Shown one piece after another: positions 1-6,822 of a DNA stretch of 9,736 nt. The notes under the pieces are model-generated. The model searched no databases. It was given only the letters and a program-made list of their open reading frames with translations, and was not told the DNA's origin. The stretch lies in contig CADBTH010000203.1 in the NCBI GenBank assembly GCA_902797495.1, positions 1 to 9,736 on the forward strand, given 5' to 3'. Source of the stretch: an uncultured Ruminococcus sp. (GTDB taxonomy: Bacteria; Bacillota; Clostridia; Oscillospirales; CAG-272). The position numbers and the translations under genes are program-made. The first letter of the stretch is position 1, and each line of letters begins with the position of its first letter.

Positions 1-1
1 C

Positions 2-610
2 CGCATCCGTCATCCTTCCGAAGTCGTCAACGTCGGCGACGTTATCAAGGTCTTCGTAAAGGGCGTCGATAAGGAAAAGAAGAGGATCTCCCTCGGATAC
101 AAGACGGAGGAATCCGATCCCTGGTACATATTCACTCACAAGTACTCAGAGGGCGACGTTGCGACGGTCAAGATCGTATCCCTCATGCAGTTCGGCGCGT
201 TCGCGGAAGTAGTTCCCGGAGCTGACGGACTTATCCACATCAGCCAGATCACCGATCACAAGATCGCGTCCCCCGCTGAAGTACTTCACGTAGGCGACGA
301 GGTCCAGGCGAAGATCACGGCGATCGACAACGAGAACCACAAGATCAGCCTCTCCATGCGTGCTCTCATCGAGCCGAAGGAAGAGGAAGCTCCCGCGGCT
401 GAAGAAGCTGAGGAAGCTGCACCCGCAGTCTTCTCCACAGACAACCCCGAGGCATACGCTGATTTCGGCGTAGAGAAAGCAGAGAAGGCGGCTGAGAAAG
501 CAGTCGAAGCTCCCGCAGAAGCAGTCGAAGAGGCGGCTGAGGAAGTCAAGGAAGCGGCTGAAGAAGCGGCTGAGGAAGTCAAGGAAGCGGCTGAAGAAGC
601 TGCTGAATGA
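2..610 (+). CDS. rpsA: Ribosomal protein S1-like RNA-binding protein, C-terminal part
   Basis: The gene enters from the left edge in frame and stops with TGA at 608-610, so only the last 202 residues are seen. Residues 1-41 are the end of one S1 (OB-fold) domain (RIRHPSEVVNVGD, then KKRISLGYK). Residues about 48-121 are a complete S1 domain with the usual GAF, GLIHISQ, VGDEV and KISLSM signatures. S1 domains bind single-stranded RNA; in ribosomal protein S1 they help bring mRNA to the 30S subunit. The last 78 residues or so are an acidic Ala/Glu/Lys tail of low complexity, likely helical. In many Clostridia the S1 repeats are fused behind IspH; whether that holds here cannot be seen. The ATG at 185 lies inside the last S1 domain and is not the start. 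The gene is followed by its own terminator. S1-domain identity is secure; rpsA rather than another S1-repeat protein is likely. Confidence 0.85.
   Translation, partial: RIRHPSEVVNVGDVIKVFVKGVDKEKKRISLGYKTEESDPWYIFTHKYSEGDVATVKIVSLMQFGAFAEVVPGADGLIHISQITDHKIASPAEVLHVGDEVQAKITAIDNENHKISLSMRALIEPKEEEAPAAEEAEEAAPAVFSTDNPEAYADFGVEKAEKAAEKAVEAPAEAVEEAAEEVKEAAEEAAEEVKEAAEEAAE
541..606 (+). repeat. 33-bp tandem duplication in the S1 acidic tail
   Basis: Positions 541-573 and 574-606 are two adjacent 33-bp copies differing at one base (cgg against ctg in an Ala codon). Each encodes an 11-residue unit built on EEVKEAAEEAA, so the repeat keeps the frame and lengthens the acidic tail. The near identity at the DNA level, including third positions, suggests recent slippage or duplication. 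Confidence 0.9.
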
Positions 611-631
611 CAGACAGACAACAACAAAATC

Positions 632-660
632 GCTCCCCGTGAAAACGGGGAGCTTTTTTC
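632..660 (+). terminator. Rho-independent terminator after the S1-like gene
   Basis: A perfect 9-bp stem (GCTCCCCGT / ACGGGGAGC, 632-640 and 645-653) with a GAAA tetraloop is followed directly by six T. It starts 21 bases after the S1-like stop codon, so it should end that transcript before the LysR promoter. Confidence 0.95.
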
Positions 661-708
661 GTTCCGCCGCTCCTGAATTGTAACATTTTTTTATTTGACG
701 GTCAGCGG

Positions 709-737
709 TTGACTGGGAAGCGCCGATATTATATAAT
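709..737 (+). promoter_or_regulatory. Consensus sigma-A promoter of the LysR gene
   Basis: TTGACT at 709-714 and TATAAT at 732-737 are separated by exactly 17 bp. Transcription would start near 744, about 34 bases before the ATG at 778. The promoter also decides the translation start: the in-frame TTG at 709 is the -35 box itself and would lie upstream of the transcript. Confidence 0.85.
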
Positions 738-754
738 TAATCGAGAGCTGAGAA

Positions 755-767
755 CTCTCTCAGAGAG
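755..767. promoter_or_regulatory. 13-bp palindrome in the LysR gene leader
   Basis: CTCTCT-C-AGAGAG is a perfect dyad around base 761, just downstream of the predicted transcription start and touching the purine-rich Shine-Dalgarno region. It could be an operator for autoregulation, or a weak hairpin near the ribosome site, but the motif is low in complexity and may be chance. Confidence 0.25.
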
Positions 768-777
768 GGGGAAGGGT

Positions 778-1662
778 ATGAACATTCTGCATATGAGGTA
801 CGCGCTCGAGGTCGCAAGGACGGGTTCGGTCAACAAGGCGTCCGAGAGTCTTCTCGTCGCTCAGCCCAACATCTCCCGTTCGATCAAAGAGCTTGAGAGC
901 GATCTCGGCATCACGATATTCGAACGCTCCGCGAAGGGGATGACGCTCACTCCGGACGGAGAGGAGTTCATGGTATTTGCCGAGAGGATACTCTCGCAGA
1001 TCGAGGACGTGGAGAACAAGTACCGCGAGGGAACGGGAAGAAAGGTCTCGTTCTCCGCGGCGGTCGCCGGAGTCCCCTATATCACGGACGGCGCCGCTCA
1101 GTTCATCCTGTCACTCGGCGACGTCGCGTGCGACGTGCGCATATACGAAGCGGGCGCCGCGGACGCTCTGAAGGCGTTGTCGGAATCGGAGATATCCCTC
1201 GCGCTCGTCAGGTATCTCGGAACGGACAGAGAGAGCTTTGGGGCATACTGCGCCGAATACGGACTTCTGGCGGAGGACGTCGCCGCCTGGGACGCCTGTC
1301 TGATAAGCCGCGAGGGCGAGAGATCGGATAAGGATCTGTCATCGATGACGCATATCGTCGACTCCGGCATATTTTCGCCCGATCCTAAGCGCGGAGCAAA
1401 AGCGGATCCGAGGCGGCGCATCGCGGTATCCGGGGAGGCGCTGAGGGTAAAACTGCTCGCGAAGATCCCTGACTCATATATCGTTTCTTCCTCCGTCACT
1501 CACGAGACTGCCGAGCGTTACGGAGTCTGCGTGTCAAAGAGCTCGGGCGGCTCTATCTGCGACGCGGTAGTCTACCGCAAGGGATACGCGCTGACGGAGC
1601 GGGACCGCGAGTTCATCCGCTGCCTGAAACGCGCGAGGGACCGGGTCGTGTCGGAAAAATAG
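778..1662 (+). CDS. LysR-family transcriptional regulator
   Basis: The protein has 294 residues, the normal size for the family. Residues about 1-62 form the winged helix-turn-helix: the start reads MNILHMRYALEVARTGS, then ASESLLVAQPNISRSIKELE, LGITIFERSAKGMTLTPDGE. A linker helix follows at about 63-85. Residues about 90-290 should be the periplasmic-binding-protein-like effector domain, but it is divergent and gives no ligand clue. The start at 778 is chosen because a purine-rich ribosome site (AGAGGGGGAAGG) precedes it, the HTH begins there as usual, and the upstream in-frame TTG lies in the -35 box. The gene has its own promoter and terminator. The next gene, in the same orientation, is adhE, with a perfect inverted repeat in between; control of adhE is therefore a reasonable inference, not shown. 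Family certain, target unknown. Confidence 0.93.
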   Translation: MNILHMRYALEVARTGSVNKASESLLVAQPNISRSIKELESDLGITIFERSAKGMTLTPDGEEFMVFAERILSQIEDVENKYREGTGRKVSFSAAVAGVPYITDGAAQFILSLGDVACDVRIYEAGAADALKALSESEISLALVRYLGTDRESFGAYCAEYGLLAEDVAAWDACLISREGERSDKDLSSMTHIVDSGIFSPDPKRGAKADPRRRIAVSGEALRVKLLAKIPDSYIVSSSVTHETAERYGVCVSKSSGGSICDAVVYRKGYALTERDREFIRCLKRARDRVVSEK

Positions 1663-1672
1663 CATACGGATC

Positions 1673-1705
1673 AAAGGCGGATCGGCTTCCGCCTTTTTCT
1701 TTTTT
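1673..1705 (+). terminator. Rho-independent terminator after the LysR gene
   Basis: A perfect 9-bp stem (AAAGGCGGA / TCCGCCTTT, 1673-1681 and 1688-1696) with a 6-base loop runs into a T-rich tract interrupted by one C. It begins 11 bases after the LysR stop, so adhE needs its own promoter downstream. Confidence 0.92.
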
Positions 1706-1720
1706 CCCCGTTTGTCCGAG

Positions 1721-1749
1721 GTATATCGATACGTATATTATCGATATAC
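1721..1749. promoter_or_regulatory. Perfect 11-bp inverted repeat, candidate operator for adhE
   Basis: GTATATCGATA (1721-1731) and TATCGATATAC (1739-1749) are perfect reverse complements around a 7-base spacer. Smaller palindromes are nested inside: TATCGATA twice (1724-1731, 1739-1746) and ATACGTAT (1729-1736). No T tract follows, so it is not a terminator. Its centre at 1735 lies about 61 bp upstream of the inferred adhE transcription start, the usual location of a LysR-type recognition site. The core is ATA-N7-TAT; the symmetric T-N11-A of many LysR sites is not present. Binding by the upstream LysR protein is an inference. Confidence 0.55.
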
Positions 1750-1760
1750 TATTTTTATCA

Positions 1761-1789
1761 TTCCGCGAATTTCGATTATATGTTAAAAT
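1761..1789 (+). promoter_or_regulatory. Probable extended -10 promoter of adhE
   Basis: TAAAAT at 1784-1789 is preceded by TGT at 1781-1783, an extended -10 element. At 17-bp spacing the -35 position is TTCCGC (1761-1766), a poor match, as expected of an activator-dependent promoter. Transcription would start near 1796, leaving a leader of about 48 bases. Other AT-rich hexamers in the region could serve instead. A half-match to the Rex redox repressor site (ATGTTAAAAT, 1780-1789) overlaps the -10 but lacks a convincing second half. Confidence 0.45.
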
Positions 1790-1843
1790 CAATATGAAAA
1801 TGGGTAAATAATATATTGTATTGGCGTATATAAGGAGAACGGT

Positions 1844-4486
1844 ATGGAAATGAAAAGGTATGAGACTGTCGACGGGACCGACAGACTCGAGGAGGCGATA
1901 GCCCGGGTCAGGGCGGCGCAGAAGAAGTTTCAGACTTACACGCAGGAGCAGGTGGACCGCATATTTCTCGCCGCGGCGAGCGCCGCGGATCGGTTCAGGA
2001 TCCCTCTTGCAAAGCTCGCCGTCGAGGAGACGGGGATGGGAGTCGTCGAGGACAAGGTCGTCAAGAATCACTACGCGGCGGAGTACGTCTACAACGCATA
2101 CAGGGACACGAAGACTTGCGGCGTGATCGAAGAAGATCCGGCGTTCGGGATAAAGAAGATCGCCGAGCCCGTCGGACTTATCGCGGCGGTGATCCCGACG
2201 ACGAATCCGACGTCGACCGCAATTTTCAAGACCCTCATCTCTCTGAAGACGAGAAACGGCATCATCATCAGCCCCCACCCGAGAGCAAAGCTCTCGACGA
2301 TCGCGGCGGCGAAGGTCGTGCTCGAGGCGGCGGTGGAAGCGGGTGCTCCGGAAGACGTCATCGCGTGGATCGACGTTCCGAGCCTCGAGATGACGAACCT
2401 TCTTATGAAGGAAGCGGACGTGATCCTCGCGACGGGCGGACCCGGCATGGTCAAGGCGGCGTATTCCTCGGGAAAGCCGGCGCTCGGCGTCGGCGCGGGA
2501 AACACTCCCGCCGTCATCGATGAGAGCGCCGACGTCGTGCTCGCCGTCAACTCAATAATCCACTCAAAGACTTTTGACAACGGAATGATATGCGCGTCGG
2601 AGCAGTCGGTCATAGTACACGACGCGGTCTACGACGAGGTGAGGAGCGAGTTCGCCGCGCGCGGATGTTATTTTCTCGATCCCGACGAGACGTATAAAGT
2701 GAGACGGACGATCCTTATCAACGGAGCGCTCAACGCGAAGATCGTCGGTCAGAGCGCGCCGAAGATCGCCGCACTCGCGGGAGTCGACGTTCCGTCAGGG
2801 ACGAAGATACTCATAGGAGAAGTCGAGTCCGTCGACATTTCCGAGGAGTTTGCTCACGAAAAGCTCTCTCCCGTCCTTGCGATGTACAGGGCGAAGGATA
2901 TAGACGACGCCTTCGACAAGGCTGAACGGCTCGTCGCCGACGGAGGATTCGGACACACGTCCTCGATCTACCTCGACGCGATGACGGAGCGGGAAAAGCT
3001 CGAAAAATTCTACGGCAGGATGAAGACCTGCCGCGTGCTCGTGAATACGCCGTCCTCACACGGCGGTATCGGAGACCTTTACAACTTCAAACTGGCGCCG
3101 TCTCTCACACTCGGATGCGGTTCCTGGGGCGGAAACTCTGTCTCCGAAAACGTGGGAGTCAAACACCTTCTCAACGTAAAGACCGTCGCTGAAAGGAGAG
3201 AGAATATGCTTTGGTTCAGAGCTCCCGAAAAGGTATATCTGAAGAAGGGCTGTCTTCCCGTCGCGCTGGACGAGCTGAAGAATGTGATGAACAAGAGGCG
3301 CGCGTTCATCGTCACCGACAGTTTTCTCTATCGGAACGGACACGCGAAGCCCATCACCGACAAGCTCGACGAGCTGGGGATACCTCACGCCTGCTTCTTC
3401 GACGTCGAACCCGACCCGACCCTCGAGTGCGCCGTCCGTGGAGCGGAGCAGATGAGGACCTTCAAGCCCGACGTGATCATCGCACTCGGAGGAGGCTCCG
3501 CGATGGACGCGGCAAAGATCATGTGGGTGCTGTACGAGCATCCCGAGGTCGACTTCATGGATATGGCGATGCGCTTCATGGACATCAGAAAACGTATCTA
3601 CACCTTCCCGAAAATGGGGGAGAAGGCTTATTTCATAGCGGTACCGACGTCTGCGGGCACGGGCTCCGAGGTGACTCCCTTCGCCGTCATCACGGACGGC
3701 GCGACCGGGGTCAAGTATCCTCTTGCGGACTATGAGCTCCTGCCGGATATGGCGATAATCGACGCAGATCTGCACATGACCGCTCCGCGCGGACTTACCG
3801 CGGCGTCCGGTATCGACGCCGTGACGCACGCTCTCGAAGCGATAGCTTCCATGATGGCGACGGACTACACGGATGGGCTTGCAAAGCAGGCGCTCAAGAT
3901 GATCTTCGAGTATCTGCCGCGCGCGTACGACAACGGCGAGACGGACGTCGAGGCGAGAGAGAAGATGGCAAACGCCGCGACGATGGCGGGAATGGCGTTT
4001 GCAAACGCTTTCCTCGGAGTCTGCCATTCGATGGCTCACAAGCTCGGCGCGTTCCACCACTTGCCGCACGGCGTCGCCAACGCGCTGATGATCGACGAGG
4101 TCCTCAGATTCAACGCCGCCGAGGTCCCCGCGAAGATGGGAACGTTCCCGCAGTATTCACACCCGCACACTCTCCGCCGCTACGCCGAGGTCGCCGAATA
4201 TCTCGGCATCAAGGGACGCGGCGACGAGGAGAAGCTGAAAAACCTTATCAAGGCGATAGACGTGCTGAAGGAGCGCGTCGGAATTAAGAAGACGATACGC
4301 GACTACGTTCCGGACGAGGAGGACTTCCTCGCGCGCCTTGACGAGATGGTCGAGCAGGCGTTCGACGACCAGTGCACGGGAGCAAACCCGCGCTATCCGC
4401 TGATGAGCGAGATAAGGCAGATGTACCTCAACGCTTACTACGGTAAGACCTTCCGCGAGGAGAAGCTCCCCGCGGCAAAAAAATAA
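1844..4486 (+). CDS. adhE: Bifunctional acetaldehyde-CoA/alcohol dehydrogenase AdhE
   Basis: AdhE reduces acetyl-CoA to acetaldehyde and then to ethanol with two NADH, regenerating NAD+ in fermentation; family members form cytoplasmic spirosome filaments. The 880-residue length is normal. Residues about 10-445 are the CoA-acylating aldehyde dehydrogenase with catalytic Cys250 in FDNGMICASEQS and the GVGAGNTPAVID segment. A linker reaches Met455. Residues about 458-870 are the iron-dependent alcohol dehydrogenase: GGGS at 549-552 for NAD, and likely iron ligands Asp658, His662, His728 and His742, each exactly five later than E. coli Asp653, His657, His723 and His737. The start at 1844 has AAGGAG six bases upstream. 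The stop codon overlaps the Shine-Dalgarno of the next gene, so the two are probably cotranscribed. A good internal ribosome site lies at the domain boundary (see 3192-3208). All key residues are intact. Confidence 0.98.
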   Translation: MEMKRYETVDGTDRLEEAIARVRAAQKKFQTYTQEQVDRIFLAAASAADRFRIPLAKLAVEETGMGVVEDKVVKNHYAAEYVYNAYRDTKTCGVIEEDPAFGIKKIAEPVGLIAAVIPTTNPTSTAIFKTLISLKTRNGIIISPHPRAKLSTIAAAKVVLEAAVEAGAPEDVIAWIDVPSLEMTNLLMKEADVILATGGPGMVKAAYSSGKPALGVGAGNTPAVIDESADVVLAVNSIIHSKTFDNGMICASEQSVIVHDAVYDEVRSEFAARGCYFLDPDETYKVRRTILINGALNAKIVGQSAPKIAALAGVDVPSGTKILIGEVESVDISEEFAHEKLSPVLAMYRAKDIDDAFDKAERLVADGGFGHTSSIYLDAMTEREKLEKFYGRMKTCRVLVNTPSSHGGIGDLYNFKLAPSLTLGCGSWGGNSVSENVGVKHLLNVKTVAERRENMLWFRAPEKVYLKKGCLPVALDELKNVMNKRRAFIVTDSFLYRNGHAKPITDKLDELGIPHACFFDVEPDPTLECAVRGAEQMRTFKPDVIIALGGGSAMDAAKIMWVLYEHPEVDFMDMAMRFMDIRKRIYTFPKMGEKAYFIAVPTSAGTGSEVTPFAVITDGATGVKYPLADYELLPDMAIIDADLHMTAPRGLTAASGIDAVTHALEAIASMMATDYTDGLAKQALKMIFEYLPRAYDNGETDVEAREKMANAATMAGMAFANAFLGVCHSMAHKLGAFHHLPHGVANALMIDEVLRFNAAEVPAKMGTFPQYSHPHTLRRYAEVAEYLGIKGRGDEEKLKNLIKAIDVLKERVGIKKTIRDYVPDEEDFLARLDEMVEQAFDDQCTGANPRYPLMSEIRQMYLNAYYGKTFREEKLPAAKK
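3192..3208 (+). promoter_or_regulatory. Candidate internal ribosome binding site at the AdhE domain boundary
   Basis: AAAGGAG (3192-3198), seven spacer bases and an in-frame ATG (3206-3208, Met455) have the geometry of a real start. The ATG lies right where the linker ends and the iron-dependent alcohol dehydrogenase begins, so initiation here would yield a 426-residue stand-alone alcohol dehydrogenase. The bases also encode Glu-Arg-Arg-Glu-Asn-Met, and similar residues occur at this place in other AdhE proteins, so the match may be a by-product of protein conservation. Confidence 0.35.
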
Positions 4487-4501
4487 GGAGGCAAGGGACA
4501 G

Positions 4502-5257
4502 ATGGAATTCAAACTTGATAACGTGATAGCGTCGTCTCGCGGCAAGACGGTATACCGCGACGGGGATCGCTGCATCAAGGTCTTCGACGGAACGTTCTCG
4601 AAGGCGGACGTGCTGACCGAGGCGCTGAACCAGGCGAGGATCGAGGAGACCGGTCTCAAGATCCCGAAGGTACTCGAGATCGTCACGGTCGACGGAAAGT
4701 GGGCGATCGTGTCCGAATTCATAGAGGGCGACACCCTCGCTTCCCTGATGGAAAAGTACCCGGATAAGAAGGGCGAATACCTTGAAGAGTTCGTCGACGT
4801 TCAGCTCGATATACAGAGCAGGGCGTGTCCTGCGCTCAGAAAGATCAAGGACAAAATGAACGCGAAGATCAACGCCGCCGACCTCGACGCTACGACGAGA
4901 TACGAGCTTCACACGAGGCTCGACGCGATGCCCGACCACACGAAGGTCTGCCACGGCGACTTCAATCCCACGAACGTGATCATAACGAGAGACGGAACGC
5001 CCTACGTCATAGACTGGGCGCACGCGACCCAGGGCAACGCCTCCGCGGACGCGGCGAGAACTTATCTCCTTTTCTGCCTCGAGGGCGACGAGACGACGGC
5101 GAAGGAATACCTGCGCCTCTTCTGCCGAAAGAGCGACACCGCGATGCAGTACGTCCAGAAATGGATGCCGATCGTCGCCGCTTCCCAGTCGGTCAAAGGA
5201 AACGCGCATGAGCGCGAATTCCTGCTCGGTTGGGTCGACGTCGTCGAGTACGAATGA
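4502..5257 (+). CDS. APH/choline-kinase-like small-molecule phosphotransferase
   Basis: This 251-residue protein has the protein-kinase-like fold of the aminoglycoside phosphotransferase/choline kinase superfamily. Visible signs are an ATP-binding lysine at Lys26 (CIKVFDG), a possible partner Glu40, the catalytic loop HGDFNPTNVI at 151-160 with Asp153 and Asn158, and the metal-binding Asp171 in VIDWAH. It resembles the short phosphotransferases common in Clostridia and Fibrobacter (I recall a family model TIGR02172), whose substrates are mostly unknown. It should transfer the ATP gamma-phosphate to a small hydroxylated molecule. An antibiotic-resistance role is not supported by anything here. 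The start at 4502 has TAAGGAGG, overlapping the adhE stop, ten bases upstream, which implies cotranscription with adhE and perhaps translational coupling. A strong terminator follows. Confidence 0.85.
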   Translation: MEFKLDNVIASSRGKTVYRDGDRCIKVFDGTFSKADVLTEALNQARIEETGLKIPKVLEIVTVDGKWAIVSEFIEGDTLASLMEKYPDKKGEYLEEFVDVQLDIQSRACPALRKIKDKMNAKINAADLDATTRYELHTRLDAMPDHTKVCHGDFNPTNVIITRDGTPYVIDWAHATQGNASADAARTYLLFCLEGDETTAKEYLRLFCRKSDTAMQYVQKWMPIVAASQSVKGNAHEREFLLGWVDVVEYE

Positions 5258-5297
5258 ACGCTCATTGATCCTGAGTCACACTCGCTTAAAGTATAGA

Positions 5298-5335
5298 GAA
5301 AACGCCGAGGCGCTCCGCGCCTCGGCGTTTTCATT
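5298..5335. terminator. Strong, probably bidirectional terminator after the adhE operon
   Basis: GAAAACGCCGAGGCGC (5298-5313) pairs perfectly with 5317-5332 around a 3-base loop, a 16-bp stem with the T tract in its 3' arm. A run of A on the 5' arm lets it work on the other strand as well, so it could also stop transcripts of the convergent XRE gene that ends at 5548. Confidence 0.9.
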
Positions 5336-5365
5336 GTAAATTACAGTTTAGCGAGGAGAAGCGCG

Positions 5366-5520
5366 GGGGCTTTTGAAAAAGCCCCTACAGCGAACCCCCA
5401 AGCCTCGCACTGCTCGACTCGGGGAACCCCTGACGCACCCCAAAACTTTATGAGGCGCGAAAGCATACGCTTTCGCGCACGTTTAAAGTTCTTTGTTCCG
5501 CTTTCTTTCAAGAAAGCGGA
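5366..5520. repeat. Hairpin-rich gene-free element between converging genes
   Basis: Of 5258-5547, the part after the terminator has no credible gene but three compact hairpins. 5366-5385: 8-bp GGGGCTTT stem with a 4-base loop. 5455-5478: perfect 10-bp stem GCGCGAAAGC with loop ATAC, itself enclosed by AACTTTA / TAAAGTT (5444-5450, 5484-5490). 5497-5520: 11-bp stem TCCGCTTTCTT with a minimal loop. A C-rich stretch with GCTCGACTC-GGGGAACCCC (5412-5430) lies between the first two and resembles 9436-9456. None has a terminator-like T tail. It looks like a dispersed palindromic intergenic repeat or the structured 3' region of the minus-strand XRE transcript; copy number elsewhere cannot be seen. 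Confidence 0.6.
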
Positions 5521-5547
5521 GAGATCGTCAAACTGAAATTTGTACTA

Positions 5548-6726
5548 TTATTCAAGCGCGTCGAGCCGCGCTTTGCATGCTATGAAACGTTCTTCGCGGG
5601 TGAGGATGTTGTCGTCCGTGTCGAAAACGGAGTTGTAGCAGCAGAGCGGGAATCCCTTGATTTCTTCGAAGACTTCCGCAAAAGATTTTTCATCTATCAG
5701 ACCGAGGGAGCGCTTGTCCTTCAATTCATCATAAAGTTCTTCTCCGATTTCTGTCAGTTCTTCGACAAGATCAAGCGCTTCGTCCATTCGATCGAGCGCG
5801 AGGTTATCGACGATCAGCGGAAAATAGGTCTCAGCTATCAGTATCTTCGGGTGGCTATAATTCAGCAAAGTTCCGTCCGCTTTTTTGTGCGGCCAGTTCT
5901 TTCCGAACACTCTGTCATATTCCCTTGCCATCCTAAGAGCGTCGTGCCACGCTTCGATCGCCTCTTCCTTTCTGATCTGACCGAGAATGGATATCCTCCG
6001 CGCCCTGGACCACATTTCCCAGCAGGAATCGTGGCATTTTATCAGAGCAGACAAAGTCGAGAGTTCGGTCCATCTGTCGTTATCACCTCCGGCGCGGGCG
6101 ATCGCCATAAGCGCGTCGAGTTTTGTTATGTGGGCTTCCGGGAGTTCGGAGGCGATCTCCGTCGCTTTGTCGAATTCGTCTTTTAAATTCAGATAATGGA
6201 CCATGATAACCAGGCATAAAACGAGATTGGTGGGATCCTTGTCTTGGTTTTTGACCGAGCACAGCATTTTATATCCTTTTTTCCACAGCTCGTCAAATTC
6301 GTCCTTGGGTATCTCGTAGCTCTTCCCGACTTTTGCGTCGTGCAGATAAATGCAGATCCAGTCAGCGCATCTGAGCTTTACGCCGTAGTTTGTCGGGTAC
6401 TTTTTGAGAAACTGTTCGCTGAGGCATATTAGGCGGTAAGCGCTGCCTTTATAGTCTTTGACCCAATGACCGTCGGTTATTTCCGATATTTCCTTATTGA
6501 GAGTTTCCTCGTCTTCTTTCTCGTTAGTTCCCGCGCCGAGCAGGCAGTCGGCTGTCACGCCGAGCACGGAGGAGAGGGGAATGATGAGCGAGACGTCGGG
6601 CATATTGCTGTCGCATTCCCATTTTGAAACGGACTGTACGGAAACTCCTATGGCCTCGGCGAGGTCGGATTGCGAGAGATCCGCCTCGCGGCGGAGCGCT
6701 TTAAGTCTTTGTCCGAAACTTAACAT
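5548..6726 (-). CDS. XRE-family HTH regulator with helical-repeat C-terminus
   Basis: The protein has 392 residues. Residues about 4-60 are an HTH of the Cro/C1 (XRE) type: FGQRLKALRREADLSQSDLA, then IGVSVQSVSKWE and MPDVSLIIPLSSVLGVTADCLL. The rest, about 75-392, is mostly helical, rich in Leu, Glu, Lys and Trp, and looks like degenerate TPR-like repeats that may sense a partner or peptide; no enzyme motif is visible. The start at 6726 is chosen because the HTH begins at once and AAAGGA lies 11 bases upstream; a more upstream in-frame ATG at 6798 falls inside the promoter. The gene runs divergently from the secreted hydrolase gene. Hand-counted lines give 40-55% G+C against 55-68% in adhE, hinting at a different origin. 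Target unknown. Confidence 0.88.
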   Translation of the reverse strand: MLSFGQRLKALRREADLSQSDLAEAIGVSVQSVSKWECDSNMPDVSLIIPLSSVLGVTADCLLGAGTNEKEDEETLNKEISEITDGHWVKDYKGSAYRLICLSEQFLKKYPTNYGVKLRCADWICIYLHDAKVGKSYEIPKDEFDELWKKGYKMLCSVKNQDKDPTNLVLCLVIMVHYLNLKDEFDKATEIASELPEAHITKLDALMAIARAGGDNDRWTELSTLSALIKCHDSCWEMWSRARRISILGQIRKEEAIEAWHDALRMAREYDRVFGKNWPHKKADGTLLNYSHPKILIAETYFPLIVDNLALDRMDEALDLVEELTEIGEELYDELKDKRSLGLIDEKSFAEVFEEIKGFPLCCYNSVFDTDDNILTREERFIACKARLDALE

Positions 6727-6747
6727 ATCGTTTGATTCCTTTCGTGT

Positions 6748-6764
6748 GTGATCTTGAAAATCAC
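6748..6764. promoter_or_regulatory. 17-bp imperfect dyad in the XRE gene leader
   Basis: GTGATCTTGAAAATCAC is symmetrical at seven of eight paired positions around base 6756. It lies between the predicted transcription start (about 6782) and the start codon of the XRE gene, a common place for an autoregulatory operator of this regulator class. Function is inferred from position and symmetry only. Confidence 0.4.
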
Positions 6765-6788
6765 GCGGCCGCCGTTCTTTTCGGTTAT

Positions 6789-6817
6789 ATTTTATCAAAC
6801 TCAGCGCCGCTTGTAAA
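6789..6817 (-). promoter_or_regulatory. Sigma-A promoter of the XRE regulator gene
   Basis: On the minus strand TTTACA (6817-6812) and TAAAAT (6794-6789) are separated by exactly 17 bp. Transcription would begin near 6782, giving a leader of about 56 bases before the ATG at 6726 and ruling out the ATG at 6798. Confidence 0.8.
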
Positions 6818-6822
6818 CATAA

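Noticed and set aside
709..777. TTG start giving a LysR protein with 23 more residues
   Set aside because: The TTG is part of the -35 box, upstream of the predicted transcription start; ATG 778 has the ribosome site and the typical LysR N-terminus.
1780..1797. Rex operator overlapping the adhE -10 box
   Set aside because: Only the left half resembles the Rex site; the right half lacks the TTAACAA-like arm, so the match is too weak to annotate.
3056..4069. Long minus-strand open frame (about 337 codons) inside adhE
   Set aside because: It is antisense to the catalytic half of adhE, has no ribosome site or family motif, is rich in Arg and His, and results from codon bias in a high-G+C gene.
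4157..5209. Long minus-strand open frame spanning the end of adhE and the kinase gene
   Set aside because: It crosses two well-supported plus-strand genes, lacks a Shine-Dalgarno and recognisable domain, and has shadow-like composition (Arg, Val, Leu).
4502..5257. Aminoglycoside-resistance kinase
   Set aside because: Only the superfamily catalytic motifs are visible; operon context with adhE and short length argue for a metabolic kinase of unknown substrate.
5366..5442. G-quadruplex on the minus strand formed by four G runs
   Set aside because: One loop would be about 27 bases long and several G runs are taken up by local hairpins, so a stable quadruplex is unlikely.
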